Assembly (NCBI RefSeq): GCF_049532965.1
Contig: NZ_CP186694.1
Span: 1,054,001 to 1,118,000, forward strand
Reading direction: 5' to 3'
Origin: Roseateles sp049532965
Lineage (GTDB): Bacteria > Pseudomonadota > Gammaproteobacteria > Burkholderiales > Burkholderiaceae_C
Length of the DNA stretch: 64,000 nt
Part shown: one piece after another, positions 20,304 to 28,468 of the stretch
How positions within the stretch are numbered: position 1 is the stretch's first letter
Layout: every line of letters begins with the position of its first letter
The notes under the pieces: model-generated
Databases searched by the model: none
What the model saw: the letters and a program-made list of their open reading frames with translations, nothing else
Told to the model about the DNA's origin: nothing
Program-made: the position numbers and the translations under genes

Positions 20304-21569
20304 ATGGATACGAGAGATGAGGCCCAGACGCAGAGCTGGCGCGAGGGATTGCGGGAGCTCGGGCGAGAGCTGTTGACATGGCCGTACGCACGCACGATGC
20401 GCTTGTTCGTGCAGCGCTTCCGTGAAGAGCGGCTCGGCCTGACCGCGGGCAGCCTCACCTTCACGACACTGATCTCGCTGGTGCCGCTGCTGACGGTGGC
20501 GCTGGCGCTGTTCACCGCTTTCCCGATGTTCTCCAGCTTCCAGTCGGCGCTGGAGAAGTACTTCCTCAAGTCGCTGATCCCGGACAACATCGCGCGTCCG
20601 GTGCTGATGTCGCTGACGCAGTTCGCGGCCAAGGCCAACCGGCTCGGCGTGGTGGGCCTGATCGTGCTGGCGGTGACGGCGCTCTCGCTGATGCTGACGA
20701 TCGATCGCACGCTCAATCAGATCTGGCGTGTACAGCGGCCGCGTCCGATCGCGCAGCGGGTGCTGGTGTACTGGGCGGCGATGACGCTGGGACCGTTGCT
20801 GCTGGGCGGCAGCTTGACGGTGACCAGCGTGCTGATCACGGCTGGCAAGGACCTGGTCAACAACATGCCGCGCGGGCTGGTCGTGCTGCTCAACAGCGTC
20901 GACCTGCTGGTGCTATGGGGCGCGATCGCGGCGCTTTTCCACTACGTGCCCAACACCGACGTGCGCTGGCGTCACGCGCTCACGGGCGCCGCCTTCGTCG
21001 CGGTGGCCTTTCACCTGGCCAAGCAGGCGCTGGCGTGGTACGTGAAGCAGGTGCCGACGTACTCGACGCTCTACGGTGCGTTCGCAGCGGTGCCGATCTT
21101 CCTGATCTGGATCTATGTGGGGTGGTCGATCGTGCTGCTTGGCGCGATCCTGGCGGCAAACGCACCGGCGCTCGCCGGCGGTGTCAGCGTGCGGCGCAAC
21201 AAGCCCGGGATGCAGATGGCGCTGGCGCTGGATGTGATCCGGGAGCTCGATGGCGCGAGGACGGGGGGCGAGTCCGGCTTGTCGATGCTTGCGATGTCGC
21301 AGCGGCTGTGCGTCGATCCGCTGCAACTGGAGCCGGTGATCCAGCAGTTGCAGAAGCTTGACTGGATCGGCCGGCTGGAAGAGGCGGGCGCCCAACGCAT
21401 GGTGTTGCTGTGCGATCCGGCGACGACCCTGGCCGAACCGCTGATCCGCGCGTTGCTGGCCGACCGGCAGGAGGGCTTGTCGACGCTGTGGGACTCGGCC
21501 GGTTGGGCGAGGACGACGCTCGACATGCTGATCGAGCGCCCGGTGCTGGCGGTTACCGCAGCAGGGTGA
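20304..21569 (+). CDS. YihY/BrkB-family inner-membrane protein with C-terminal extension
   Basis: A 421-residue protein with six hydrophobic segments in the first ~290 residues. YihY hallmarks are LTAGSLTFTTLISLVPLLTVALALF, the helix containing LSLMLTIDRTLNQIW, YSTLYGAFAAVPIFLIWIYVGWSIVLLGA and the intervening amphipathic regions. The family was once annotated as ribonuclease BN, now known to be wrong; its true role (envelope transport or remodelling) is unsettled. About 120 cytoplasmic residues follow the last helix and resemble the winged-helix-like tail seen in longer members. A second, shorter YihY paralogue lies at 29.5 kb. Confidence 0.85.
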   Translation: MDTRDEAQTQSWREGLRELGRELLTWPYARTMRLFVQRFREERLGLTAGSLTFTTLISLVPLLTVALALFTAFPMFSSFQSALEKYFLKSLIPDNIARPVLMSLTQFAAKANRLGVVGLIVLAVTALSLMLTIDRTLNQIWRVQRPRPIAQRVLVYWAAMTLGPLLLGGSLTVTSVLITAGKDLVNNMPRGLVVLLNSVDLLVLWGAIAALFHYVPNTDVRWRHALTGAAFVAVAFHLAKQALAWYVKQVPTYSTLYGAFAAVPIFLIWIYVGWSIVLLGAILAANAPALAGGVSVRRNKPGMQMALALDVIRELDGARTGGESGLSMLAMSQRLCVDPLQLEPVIQQLQKLDWIGRLEEAGAQRMVLLCDPATTLAEPLIRALLADRQEGLSTLWDSAGWARTTLDMLIERPVLAVTAAG

Positions 21570-21873
21570 TTGCTGCGGTCCCCGCGACCACCAGCAGCGC
21601 CACGACGGCGTAAACGGCGCGCCGGTACGGCGGCTTCGGTCGCGTCGCGCCGGTGGGCTTCATGCCGTACTTCGGTGTCGCGCCGAGCGGCAGCGCCGCC
21701 TTGTCGATCAGTGGCGCCGAGCGATGCTCGCGCGCGCGCTGCTCGGCCGCGCGCAGGCGCGCCGTGCCTTCGAGCAGCTGCAGCTGCTTCGCCTGGGTTT
21801 CGGTATCGATCGTGGCCGGCTGGGTGGGGGTGGGGATGTGGGGGTGCTTCTCTGAAAAAGAGCGTTGCTGCAT
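21553..21873 (-). CDS. Hypothetical small protein with C-terminal membrane anchor
   Basis: A 106-residue protein that I do not recognise. It has a polar, Gln/Ala/Arg-rich N-terminal half with a predicted helix (LQLLEGTARLRAAEQRAREH), then a Pro/Lys/Thr-rich linker, and ends in a single hydrophobic helix (AVYAVVALLVVAGTAAITLL) with basic residues in front. This suggests a tail-anchored, cytoplasm-facing inner-membrane protein. The 3' end overlaps the convergent YihY gene by 17 bp. The start at 21873 (MQQRSF) is chosen over an upstream ATG at 21984, which adds uncharacteristic sequence. Confidence 0.5.
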   Translation of the reverse strand: MQQRSFSEKHPHIPTPTQPATIDTETQAKQLQLLEGTARLRAAEQRAREHRSAPLIDKAALPLGATPKYGMKPTGATRPKPPYRRAVYAVVALLVVAGTAAITLLR

Positions 21874-22058
21874 GTGGACTGCCTTGACTGCATGACGCTC
21901 CCTCGCCTCCGCGAATCGGGCGATTGTCTCGACGTGGCCGTGGCGGTCAAGTAACAGGACGTGTGGCCCGGCTGTTGACGTCATCGACCCTGGAGTCCAT
22001 TTCGGCCCCCTCGAGTCGGCGATAGACTGCGTGGCAACGTTTCCCCGGAGTGATATCG

Positions 22059-22274
22059 ATGGCTGCAGTCACCGTCAGGAACCTGTCGGACCTCACGCAC
22101 GAGGCCCTCAAGCGCAGGGCTGCCGAGCATGGGCGAAGCACCGAAGCGGAGATTCGCCAGATTCTGGAAGATGCCGTTCGGCCGGTGGAGGGCATGGGCA
22201 CCGCGCTCGCTCGCATTGGGCAACGTCTGGGTGGGTCAGACCTGAAGCTACCGCGTCGTACAACCAGGCTTTGA
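22059..22274 (+). CDS. FitA/VapB-like ribbon-helix-helix antitoxin
   Basis: A 71-residue protein. AAVTVRNLSDLTHEALKRRA forms the ribbon and first helix of an Arc/MetJ-type DNA-binding dimer, followed by STEAEIRQILEDAV, the pattern of FitA-type antitoxins. GGAG lies 8 bp before the ATG. The last residues (about 60-71, KLPRRTTRL) do not look like a normal FitA toxin-binding tail, and the gene runs straight into the C-terminal part of a PIN toxin in another frame. The antitoxin may still bind DNA, but its partner appears broken. Confidence 0.72.
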   Translation: MAAVTVRNLSDLTHEALKRRAAEHGRSTEAEIRQILEDAVRPVEGMGTALARIGQRLGGSDLKLPRRTTRL

Positions 22275-22467
22275 TGAGGAAGCGGCGCGTGAGTTCGCAA
22301 AGATCTTCGCCGCGAGCAAGTCAAAAGGCCGGCCCGTCAAGTTCGACGATGGCGCCATCGCAGCGATCGCCAAGGCGCATCGGATGACGGTGGCGACGCG
22401 GAATACCAAGCACTTCGAATCGACCGGCGTGCCAATCGTGGACCCGTGGCTTTGGAGCGCCCGATGA
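22246..22467 (+). pseudogene. C-terminal remnant of a FitB/VapC PIN-domain toxin
   Basis: Reading the plus-strand frame that ends with TGA at 22465-22467 gives a run that includes AAREFAKIFAASKSKGRPVKF, then DDGAIAAIAKAH, TVATRNTKHFES and VPIVDPW. The second half of FitB/VapC PIN toxins has this layout: the later active-site Asp, then the TRN...F segment and a terminal DPW. The first ~70 residues of a normal toxin, including the first catalytic Asp, are absent; upstream in frame there is a stop (22243-22245) within the antitoxin gene. This looks like an internal deletion that fused the antitoxin end to the toxin end. It is almost certainly inactive as a nuclease. Confidence 0.75.
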
Positions 22468-22489
22468 CATCTCCGGCAAGGCTTGACGG

Positions 22490-23068
22490 TCAGGCGTGCA
22501 GGACCACCAACAGCGCCGTCGCTGTCTTCTTCGACAGATTGCGGATCGCGTGCGCGCCGTCGACGGCGTAGCGGGCGGTCTCTCCGGGCTTCACCATCTG
22601 GCGGCTGCCGCCGGCCGTGACCTCCAGTTCCCCGCTGAGCACGCTCAGGTGCTCGCGCGAACCGGGCTCGTGCGCCGCCGATTCCAGCGCACCACCGGGC
22701 TGCACCGTCAACTCGTACCACTCGAAGTTGCCGGCCAGGTCGATGGGTCCCAGGATCCTCAGCCGGCACAGCCCGTCCGGGCTGGACAGCCCCGGCGTCG
22801 CATGCGCGGCCACCACTTCGATCGGGGGCGCGGCCGGCCGCTCGCCGCCGAGCAGCTCCGACAACTCCACCCGCAGCGCATTGGCAAGCCGCCACACCAC
22901 CGCCACCGTGGGATTCGCCTGATTGCGCTCGATCTGCGAGAGCATCGACTTCGACACGCCCGCGCGACGCGACAACTCGTCGAGCGACAGGCCCTGCGCT
23001 TGCCGCAGCGATTGCAAGGTCGCGCCCACGCGCGGTGGTTCTAGCTTTTCTGAAGGATTGGCGGACAT
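22490..23068 (-). CDS. XRE-family transcriptional regulator with C-terminal cupin domain
   Basis: A 192-residue regulator. An N-terminal helix-turn-helix (about 15-70) contains LSLDELSRRAGVSKSMLSQIERNQANPT, and a cupin sensor domain (about 105-190) contains REHLSVLSGELEV and the following beta strands. Such XRE-cupin proteins sense small metabolites, often amino-acid related, and regulate the adjacent catabolic gene. It is divergent from kbl-tdh with 129 bp between starts, where two similar operator-like repeats lie close to kbl, so it is a good candidate to control threonine/glycine catabolism. An in-frame ATG upstream at 23122 is possible. It converges on the toxin remnant. Confidence 0.82.
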   Translation of the reverse strand: MSANPSEKLEPPRVGATLQSLRQAQGLSLDELSRRAGVSKSMLSQIERNQANPTVAVVWRLANALRVELSELLGGERPAAPPIEVVAAHATPGLSSPDGLCRLRILGPIDLAGNFEWYELTVQPGGALESAAHEPGSREHLSVLSGELEVTAGGSRQMVKPGETARYAVDGAHAIRNLSKKTATALLVVLHA

Positions 23069-23144
23069 CGGCGCAGGCGCAAGAGGGTGGGACCGGGAAG
23101 CCGCGCCTTGACCGGCGCCCATGCTTCCTTGATACTGCACGGCT

Positions 23145-23178
23145 GTTCGATATAACGAACACGTTCGATTTAACGGAT
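23145..23178. promoter_or_regulatory. Paired operator candidate for the XRE-cupin regulator
   Basis: GTTCG-ATATAA-CGAAC at 23145-23160 is a perfect 5-bp inverted repeat with a 6-bp AT spacer. Exactly 18 bp further on, GTTCG-ATTTAA-CGGAT at 23163-23178 repeats most of it. The pair lies 20-53 bp before the kbl start, in the gap shared with the divergent regulator, so binding there could repress or activate kbl-tdh. The identity of the binding protein is inferred from position. Confidence 0.6.
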
Positions 23179-23197
23179 TGTGCCGCAGGAGCACCGC

Positions 23198-24415
23198 ATG
23201 ACCAACATCGCCACCCCGTCGACCGACGACTTCTACCGTCACCTGCAGAACGAGCTGCAGGGCATCCGCGACGCCGGTCTCTACAAGCGCGAACGCATCA
23301 TCACCAGTCCGCAGGGCGCGATCGTCCACACGGACGACGGTCGCGAAGTGATCAACCTGTGCGCCAACAACTACCTGGGTCTTTCGGCGCATCCCCGGGT
23401 GCTGGAAGCCGCGCACGACGCGCTGCGGACGCATGGCTACGGGCTGTCCTCGGTGCGCTTCATCTGCGGCACGCAGGACATCCACAAGGAACTGGAGCAG
23501 CGCCTGGCGCGCTTCCTCGGCACCGAGGACACCATCCTGTACGCGGCCGCCTTCGATGCCAATGGCGGGCTCTTCGAGCCGCTGCTTGGCGAGCAGGACG
23601 CGATCGTCAGCGATGAACTGAACCATGCGTCCATCATCGACGGCATCCGCCTGTGCAAGGCCAAGCGCTTCCGCTACAAGCACAACGACATGGCGGACCT
23701 CGAGGCGCAACTGGTGGCCGCCCGCCAGGCCGGCGCGCGGCACGTGATGGTGTTCACCGACGGCGTCTTCTCGATGGACGGCACGATCGCCAAGCTCGAC
23801 GAGATCCGCGAGATCACCAACCGCCACGGCGCGCTGCTGGGCATCGATGAATGCCATGCGAGCGGCTTCATGGGCAAGACGGGGCGCGGTACCCACGAGC
23901 ACCGCGGCGTCTTCGGCAAGGTCGACATCATCACCGGCACGCTGGGCAAGGCGCTGGGCGGCGCCTCCGGCGGCTTCACGACCGGGCGCAAGGAAGTGAT
24001 CGAGCTGCTGCGCCAGCGCTCACGTCCCTACCTGTTCTCCAACACGGTGGCGCCGAGCATCGTCGGGGCGTCGATCGCGGTGCTGGACCTGCTCGAGGGC
24101 AGCACCGCACTGCGCGACAAGCTCGAAGCCAACACCGCCTACTTCCGCGAGGCCATCCAGCAGGCCGGCTTCCAGATCAAGCCCGGCACGCACCCGATCG
24201 TGCCGATCATGGTGTTCGACGCCGTCAAGGCGCAGCAACTGAGCGCCCGCCTGCTGGAGCTGGGCGTGTATGCGGTGGGTTTCTTCTATCCGGTCGTGCC
24301 CAAGGAGCAGGCGCGGGTGCGGGTGCAGATCTCCGCGGTCCATGAGCGCGAGCACCTGGAGCGCGCGGTCGCCGCGTTCGCGGAGGCGGGCCGTGAACTG
24401 GGCCTGGTGAAGTAA
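23198..24415 (+). CDS. kbl: Glycine C-acetyltransferase (2-amino-3-ketobutyrate CoA ligase)
   Basis: A 405-residue PLP enzyme of the alpha-oxoamine synthase family. ITGTLGKALGGASGGFTTG contains the PLP lysine, and GIDECHASGFMGKTGRGT and YGLSSVRFICGTQDIHKELE are typical of KBL rather than of KAS, BioF or HemA. It splits 2-amino-3-ketobutyrate with CoA into glycine and acetyl-CoA. AGGAG precedes the ATG at 23198. The partner dehydrogenase gene follows 54 bp downstream. Confidence 0.94.
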   Translation: MTNIATPSTDDFYRHLQNELQGIRDAGLYKRERIITSPQGAIVHTDDGREVINLCANNYLGLSAHPRVLEAAHDALRTHGYGLSSVRFICGTQDIHKELEQRLARFLGTEDTILYAAAFDANGGLFEPLLGEQDAIVSDELNHASIIDGIRLCKAKRFRYKHNDMADLEAQLVAARQAGARHVMVFTDGVFSMDGTIAKLDEIREITNRHGALLGIDECHASGFMGKTGRGTHEHRGVFGKVDIITGTLGKALGGASGGFTTGRKEVIELLRQRSRPYLFSNTVAPSIVGASIAVLDLLEGSTALRDKLEANTAYFREAIQQAGFQIKPGTHPIVPIMVFDAVKAQQLSARLLELGVYAVGFFYPVVPKEQARVRVQISAVHEREHLERAVAAFAEAGRELGLVK

Positions 24416-24469
24416 GCGGCGACGGCCCGCGACGAGCGAACGACTGAACGCAAGAGCAGAAGCACTCCC

Positions 24470-25447
24470 ATGACGACGAAGATCCTGTTGATCGGCGCGA
24501 ACGGCCAGATCGGTTCGGAACTGGCCGTGGAGCTGGCGCGCCGGCACGGCCAGGCCCACGTGATCACCAGCGACGTGGCGCCGCAGGGCCGCGTGCCGCA
24601 GCTGACGCATGAGATGCTGGACGTCACTGACGCGGCGGCGCTCGCGTCGGTGGTCAAGCGCCACGGCATCACCCAGATCTACCACCTGGCGGCGGCGCTG
24701 TCGGCCACCGGCGAGAAGCATCCGATGTGGGCCTGGGACCTGAACATGAAGGGCCTGCTCAACGTGCTGGAACTGGCCCGTACGGCCAGGCTGGAGCGCG
24801 TCTTCTGGCCCAGCTCGATCGCGGCCTTCGGTCCGCAGACGCCCAAGCGGGACACGCCGCAGACGACGGTGATGGACCCCACCACCGTCTATGGCATCTC
24901 CAAGCTGGCTGGTGAAGGCTGGTGCCGCTGGTACCACGCCAACCACGGCGTGGACGTGCGCAGCCTGCGCTATCCGGGCCTGATCAGCTGGAAGACACCG
25001 CCGGGCGGCGGCACGACGGACTACGCGGTCGAGGTCTTCCATGAAGCGCTCAAGCACGGCCGCTACACCTGTTTCCTGAAAGAGGACCAGGCGCTGCCGA
25101 TGATGTACATGCCGGACGCGCTGCGCGCCACGATCGAGCTGATGGAAGCGCCGGCGGAGCGCATCACCGAATGGGGCAGCTACAACCTCGCGGGCGTGAG
25201 CTTCACGCCGGAACAGATCGCTGCGTCGATCCGGCGCCGGATCGCGGGGTTCTCGATCGACTACGCGCCGGACTTCCGCCAGAACATCGCCGCCAGCTGG
25301 CCGCAGGCCATCGACGACACGATCGCGCAACGCGATTGGGGGTGGAAGCTGGGGTACGACCTGGACGCGATGGTCGACGACATGCTGTCCTCGCTGAAGG
25401 CCCAGGCCGAACAACAAGCGCACGCCCCCGTGGCATCGCAGGCCTGA
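24470..25447 (+). CDS. tdh: L-threonine 3-dehydrogenase of the SDR/epimerase-like type
   Basis: A 325-residue extended short-chain dehydrogenase. The NAD-binding glycine motif IGANGQIGSELA lies at the N-terminus and the catalytic Tyr/Lys pair is in TVYGISKLAGE; PSSIAAFGP carries the preceding Ser. It resembles the GalE-like L-threonine dehydrogenases known from Cupriavidus and Flavobacterium, not the zinc medium-chain enzyme of E. coli. Its product, 2-amino-3-ketobutyrate, is the substrate of the upstream Kbl, so the pair converts threonine to glycine and acetyl-CoA. Confidence 0.9.
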   Translation: MTTKILLIGANGQIGSELAVELARRHGQAHVITSDVAPQGRVPQLTHEMLDVTDAAALASVVKRHGITQIYHLAAALSATGEKHPMWAWDLNMKGLLNVLELARTARLERVFWPSSIAAFGPQTPKRDTPQTTVMDPTTVYGISKLAGEGWCRWYHANHGVDVRSLRYPGLISWKTPPGGGTTDYAVEVFHEALKHGRYTCFLKEDQALPMMYMPDALRATIELMEAPAERITEWGSYNLAGVSFTPEQIAASIRRRIAGFSIDYAPDFRQNIAASWPQAIDDTIAQRDWGWKLGYDLDAMVDDMLSSLKAQAEQQAHAPVASQA

Positions 25448-25489
25448 GGACGTAGAGTTCAGGGCTTCCGCTCAGCTTCCCTGGATGCC

Positions 25490-26167
25490 GTGTCCCGACT
25501 CGCCGCCGAATTCCACCGCCTCTATGCGCCCGCGCCGGATGGCGCGGTGCGTGCGCTCCTCCTCGATGTCGGCCGGCCGGCCGATTGGGACCTGCTGGGG
25601 GCTGTCTGGCGGGGCGTGCAACTCGACCTGTCGCTGCCAGCGCCCGGTATCGCGATCGCCGGCGAGAACAGCTATCAGCTGTGGTTCTCGTTGCGCGACG
25701 GCGGCTCGCCGGAGGAGGCGATGGCGTTCTTGCAGGGCCTCCGGGCGAGGTACCTGGGCGGCGTTGCCGAGCCGCGCATCCGCTGCCTCACGACCGCGCC
25801 CGTGGTGCCTGCCGAGGTCAGGGAAGGGCAATGGTCCGCGTTCGTGGCGCCGGACCTGGCACCGGTGTTCGTCGAGGCCACCTGGCTGGATATCCCGCCG
25901 GGCGCCGAAGGCCAGGCCGACCTGCTCAAGGAACTGAAGAGCATCTCGCCGCAGGAGTGGCGGGACGCGAAGGCGCTGCTGGCGCCGGCGGGTGCGCAAG
26001 GCCGGACTTCAGCGCAGGGCGCGTCCGAGCTACCGAGGCCCGCGTCGTTCGCCGCGGTGAGCGGATTCACTGAGCCGCGTGCGTTCCTGCTTCACGTGAT
26101 GAACGATCCAGCGGTGGAGCTGGCATTGCGGATCGAAGCGGCAAAGGCGTTGTTGCAGGCGCGGTGA
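25490..26167 (+). CDS. Hypothetical protein
   Basis: A 225-residue protein starting at GTG that I do not assign to a named family. It is predicted soluble, with no signal peptide or membrane helix. The N-terminal ~150 residues look globular and contain FHRLYAP, DLLGAVWRGVQLDLSLPAPGIAIAG and YQLWFSLRDG. A Gly/Ala-rich linker follows, then a short helix-rich end (AVELALRIEAAKALLQA). It lies 42 bp after tdh on the same strand and could be read from the kbl promoter, which does not establish a shared function. It converges on the alpha/beta hydrolase gene. Confidence 0.6.
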   Translation: MSRLAAEFHRLYAPAPDGAVRALLLDVGRPADWDLLGAVWRGVQLDLSLPAPGIAIAGENSYQLWFSLRDGGSPEEAMAFLQGLRARYLGGVAEPRIRCLTTAPVVPAEVREGQWSAFVAPDLAPVFVEATWLDIPPGAEGQADLLKELKSISPQEWRDAKALLAPAGAQGRTSAQGASELPRPASFAAVSGFTEPRAFLLHVMNDPAVELALRIEAAKALLQAR

Positions 26168-26209
26168 GCCAGGGCCCACCGGCCGGCGGGGCGGCGCATT
26201 GAACGGCGC

Positions 26210-27070
26210 TCAGCCGAGCGCCGCCTTCAATGCATTCAAGATTCCTTCCGGCGCCTCGGTCATCAGGGAATGCCCGGCGGGCAGCGTCTGCACTTGCGCC
26301 CGCAGCAGCTCGGCCAGCTGCTTCGCGGCCTTCGGCGGCGTCATCGCGTCCTTCGCGCCGAGGATCAGATGGCACTGCACCGGCGTCGCCGTCACCTTGG
26401 CGGCCGCTTCTGGCGCGCCCTGATAACGATCGCAGACCAGGAAGTCGTGTTCGAAGAGATTGCCGGACGCGGCGTACCCGTCCTGCATCCGCTCCATCAG
26501 CGCGAGGTTGCCACCGTGCAGCCAGGCGCCCGGTCCCGGGTAGGCCGGCTTGCTGGCAGTCGTCGAATGCGAGAACGCGTTGACCATCGCCATCGCATCG
26601 CGCGGCCGCTCCCGGGCGGTGCTGAGCAGCGCGTCCGAGACCTTCATCGGCCATGCCGTGCCGACCATCGCCAGCCGGCCGACGCGCGCGGGGCGGCGCG
26701 CGGCTGCCTCGAGCGCGATCAACGATCCCATCGAATGGCCGACCAGCGACACCGCGCCGTCCGCCGAGACGCCGGCGACATCGAGCAGCGCGTTGATCCA
26801 GTCGCCGAGCGCTTCCACGCTGTCGAGCGCTGGTCCGGCGCTGCGGCCATGGCCGGGCAGGTCGACCGCGAGCACGCTTCGTCCGTGATGCGCGAAGTGA
26901 CGCGCCAGCAGTGTCCACACGCTATGGTCGTGCAGCGCGCCGTGGATGAACACCACGCAGGGCAGGGCGGCATCGAACGGCTTGCCGCCGGTGTAGGCAT
27001 AGGTCTCGCGGCCGAGGACGTTCATGTTCATTGCGGTCCGGTTCGTCGGGCTCCTGTTCATCGCGGTCAT
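26210..27070 (-). CDS. Alpha/beta hydrolase
   Basis: A 286-residue serine hydrolase fold protein. FIHGALHDHSVW is the oxyanion region, VGHSMGSLIALEAA is the nucleophile elbow, GAKDAMTPPKA carries the acid residue and PAGHSLMTEAPEG the histidine, so the catalytic triad is complete. Its ATG overlaps the stop of the upstream sulfhydrylase gene by 3 bases (TGA within ATGA), which fixes the start and indicates coupled translation. Coupling to an O-acetylhomoserine sulfhydrylase hints at an ester or acyl substrate in methionine or cysteine metabolism, but MetX-type acetyltransferase signatures are absent. Confidence 0.82.
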   Translation of the reverse strand: MTAMNRSPTNRTAMNMNVLGRETYAYTGGKPFDAALPCVVFIHGALHDHSVWTLLARHFAHHGRSVLAVDLPGHGRSAGPALDSVEALGDWINALLDVAGVSADGAVSLVGHSMGSLIALEAAARRPARVGRLAMVGTAWPMKVSDALLSTARERPRDAMAMVNAFSHSTTASKPAYPGPGAWLHGGNLALMERMQDGYAASGNLFEHDFLVCDRYQGAPEAAAKVTATPVQCHLILGAKDAMTPPKAAKQLAELLRAQVQTLPAGHSLMTEAPEGILNALKAALG

Positions 27071-28380
27071 TTGGCGGCCACCTTCAATGCGGACTTCAGG
27101 TCGGCGATCAGGTCATCGGGGTCTTCCAGGCCGATCGACAGCCGGATCGTCCCCGCGCCGATGCCGGAGGCCGCGAGCGCCGCGTCGTCCATGCGGAAAT
27201 GTGTCGTCGAGGCCGGATGGATGACGAGCGAGCGCGCGTCGCCGACGTTGGCCAGGTGTGAGAACAGCCGCAGCGACTCGATGAAGCGGCGGCCCGGCTC
27301 GCGGCCGCCTTTCAAGTCGAAGCTGAACACCGCGCCGCAGCCCTTGGGCAACAGCCGCTGCGCCAGCGCATGGTCGCGATGCGAGGGCAGGCCGGGATGG
27401 TTCACGCGCTCGACCAGGTCGTGCGCTTCGAGGAACTCCGCGATCCGCTGCGCGTTGCTCACATGCCGCTGCATGCGCAGCGGCAGGGTCTCGATGCCCT
27501 GCAGGATCAGCCAGGCGGTGTGGGGGCTCATGCAGGCGCCGAAGTCGCGCAGGCCTTCGCGGCGCGCGCGCAGCAGGAAGGCGCCGACGGTGCTTTCCTC
27601 GCTGAACACCATGCCATGGAAGCCGTCGTAGGGTTCGCACAGTTCGGAGAAGCGACGGTGGTCGCCACTCGCCGCATGGGCCCGGTCCCAGTCGAAGCGG
27701 CCGCCGTCGACCAGCAGGCCGCCCACGACGGTCCCGTGCCCGCAGAGGAACTTCGTCGCCGAGTGATGGACGAGGTCCGCGCCGAGCGCGATCGGCTGTT
27801 GCAGGTAGGGCGTGGCGAAGGTCGCGTCCACCAGCAGCGGCCGATGGGCGTCATGGGCGATCTGCGCGATGGACGGGATGTCGAGCACGTCCAGGCCCGG
27901 ATTGCCGAGGCTTTCTCCGAGCAGCAGCCTGGTTTCGGGCCGGATCGCGGCGCGCCAGGCGTCCAGGTCGCCGGGGCGCACGAAGGTCGTCTCGATGCCG
28001 AAGCGCTTGAGCGTGTAGTGCAGCAGGTTGTGCGAGCCGCCATAGAGGGCGCTCGAGGCCACGATGTGGTCGCCGGCCCCGGCGATGGTGGCGATGGCCA
28101 GGTGCAGGGCAGCCTGGCCGCTCGCGGTCGCGATCGCGCCGACGCCGCCGTCCAATGCGGCGATGCGTTCCTCGAGGACGGCGGTCGTCGGGTTGGAGAG
28201 GCGCGAGTACACGTGGCCGCTGCGCTCCATGTTGAACAGGCCGGCGGCGTGTTCGGCGCTGTCGAAGACGAAGGAGGTCGTCAGGTGGAGCGGGACGGCG
28301 CGGGCCCCGGTGGAGGGATCGGGCGCGGCGCCGGCGTGTAGCGCCAAGGTATCAAAGCCCGGGTCGGATGGACCTGACAT
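27067..28380 (-). CDS. O-acetylhomoserine sulfhydrylase (aminocarboxypropyltransferase), MetY-like
   Basis: A 437-residue enzyme of the Cys/Met metabolism PLP family. The start is MSGPSDPGFDTLALHAG, with AGGAG just upstream. The PLP lysine lies in HSATKFLCGHG; GHVYSRLSNPTTAVLEERIAALDGG and ASSALYGGSHNLLHYTLKRFGI are cofactor-binding regions. The length and GHVYSR fit O-acetylhomoserine sulfhydrylases, which make homocysteine from O-acetylhomoserine and sulfide. O-succinylhomoserine sulfhydrylase or cystathionine gamma-lyase type activity is a less likely alternative. It is first in a two-gene unit with the alpha/beta hydrolase and divergent from the CBS-domain gene. Confidence 0.87.
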   Translation of the reverse strand: MSGPSDPGFDTLALHAGAAPDPSTGARAVPLHLTTSFVFDSAEHAAGLFNMERSGHVYSRLSNPTTAVLEERIAALDGGVGAIATASGQAALHLAIATIAGAGDHIVASSALYGGSHNLLHYTLKRFGIETTFVRPGDLDAWRAAIRPETRLLLGESLGNPGLDVLDIPSIAQIAHDAHRPLLVDATFATPYLQQPIALGADLVHHSATKFLCGHGTVVGGLLVDGGRFDWDRAHAASGDHRRFSELCEPYDGFHGMVFSEESTVGAFLLRARREGLRDFGACMSPHTAWLILQGIETLPLRMQRHVSNAQRIAEFLEAHDLVERVNHPGLPSHRDHALAQRLLPKGCGAVFSFDLKGGREPGRRFIESLRLFSHLANVGDARSLVIHPASTTHFRMDDAALAASGIGAGTIRLSIGLEDPDDLIADLKSALKVAAK

Positions 28381-28468
28381 GGGTGTCTCCTGCTTGTTAT
28401 GCGGTCGTGAGGTGTCTGGCGCCGGGCATTGTGTGCTATGTTGGCAGCCAACTTTTTCTCCTGCGGCC

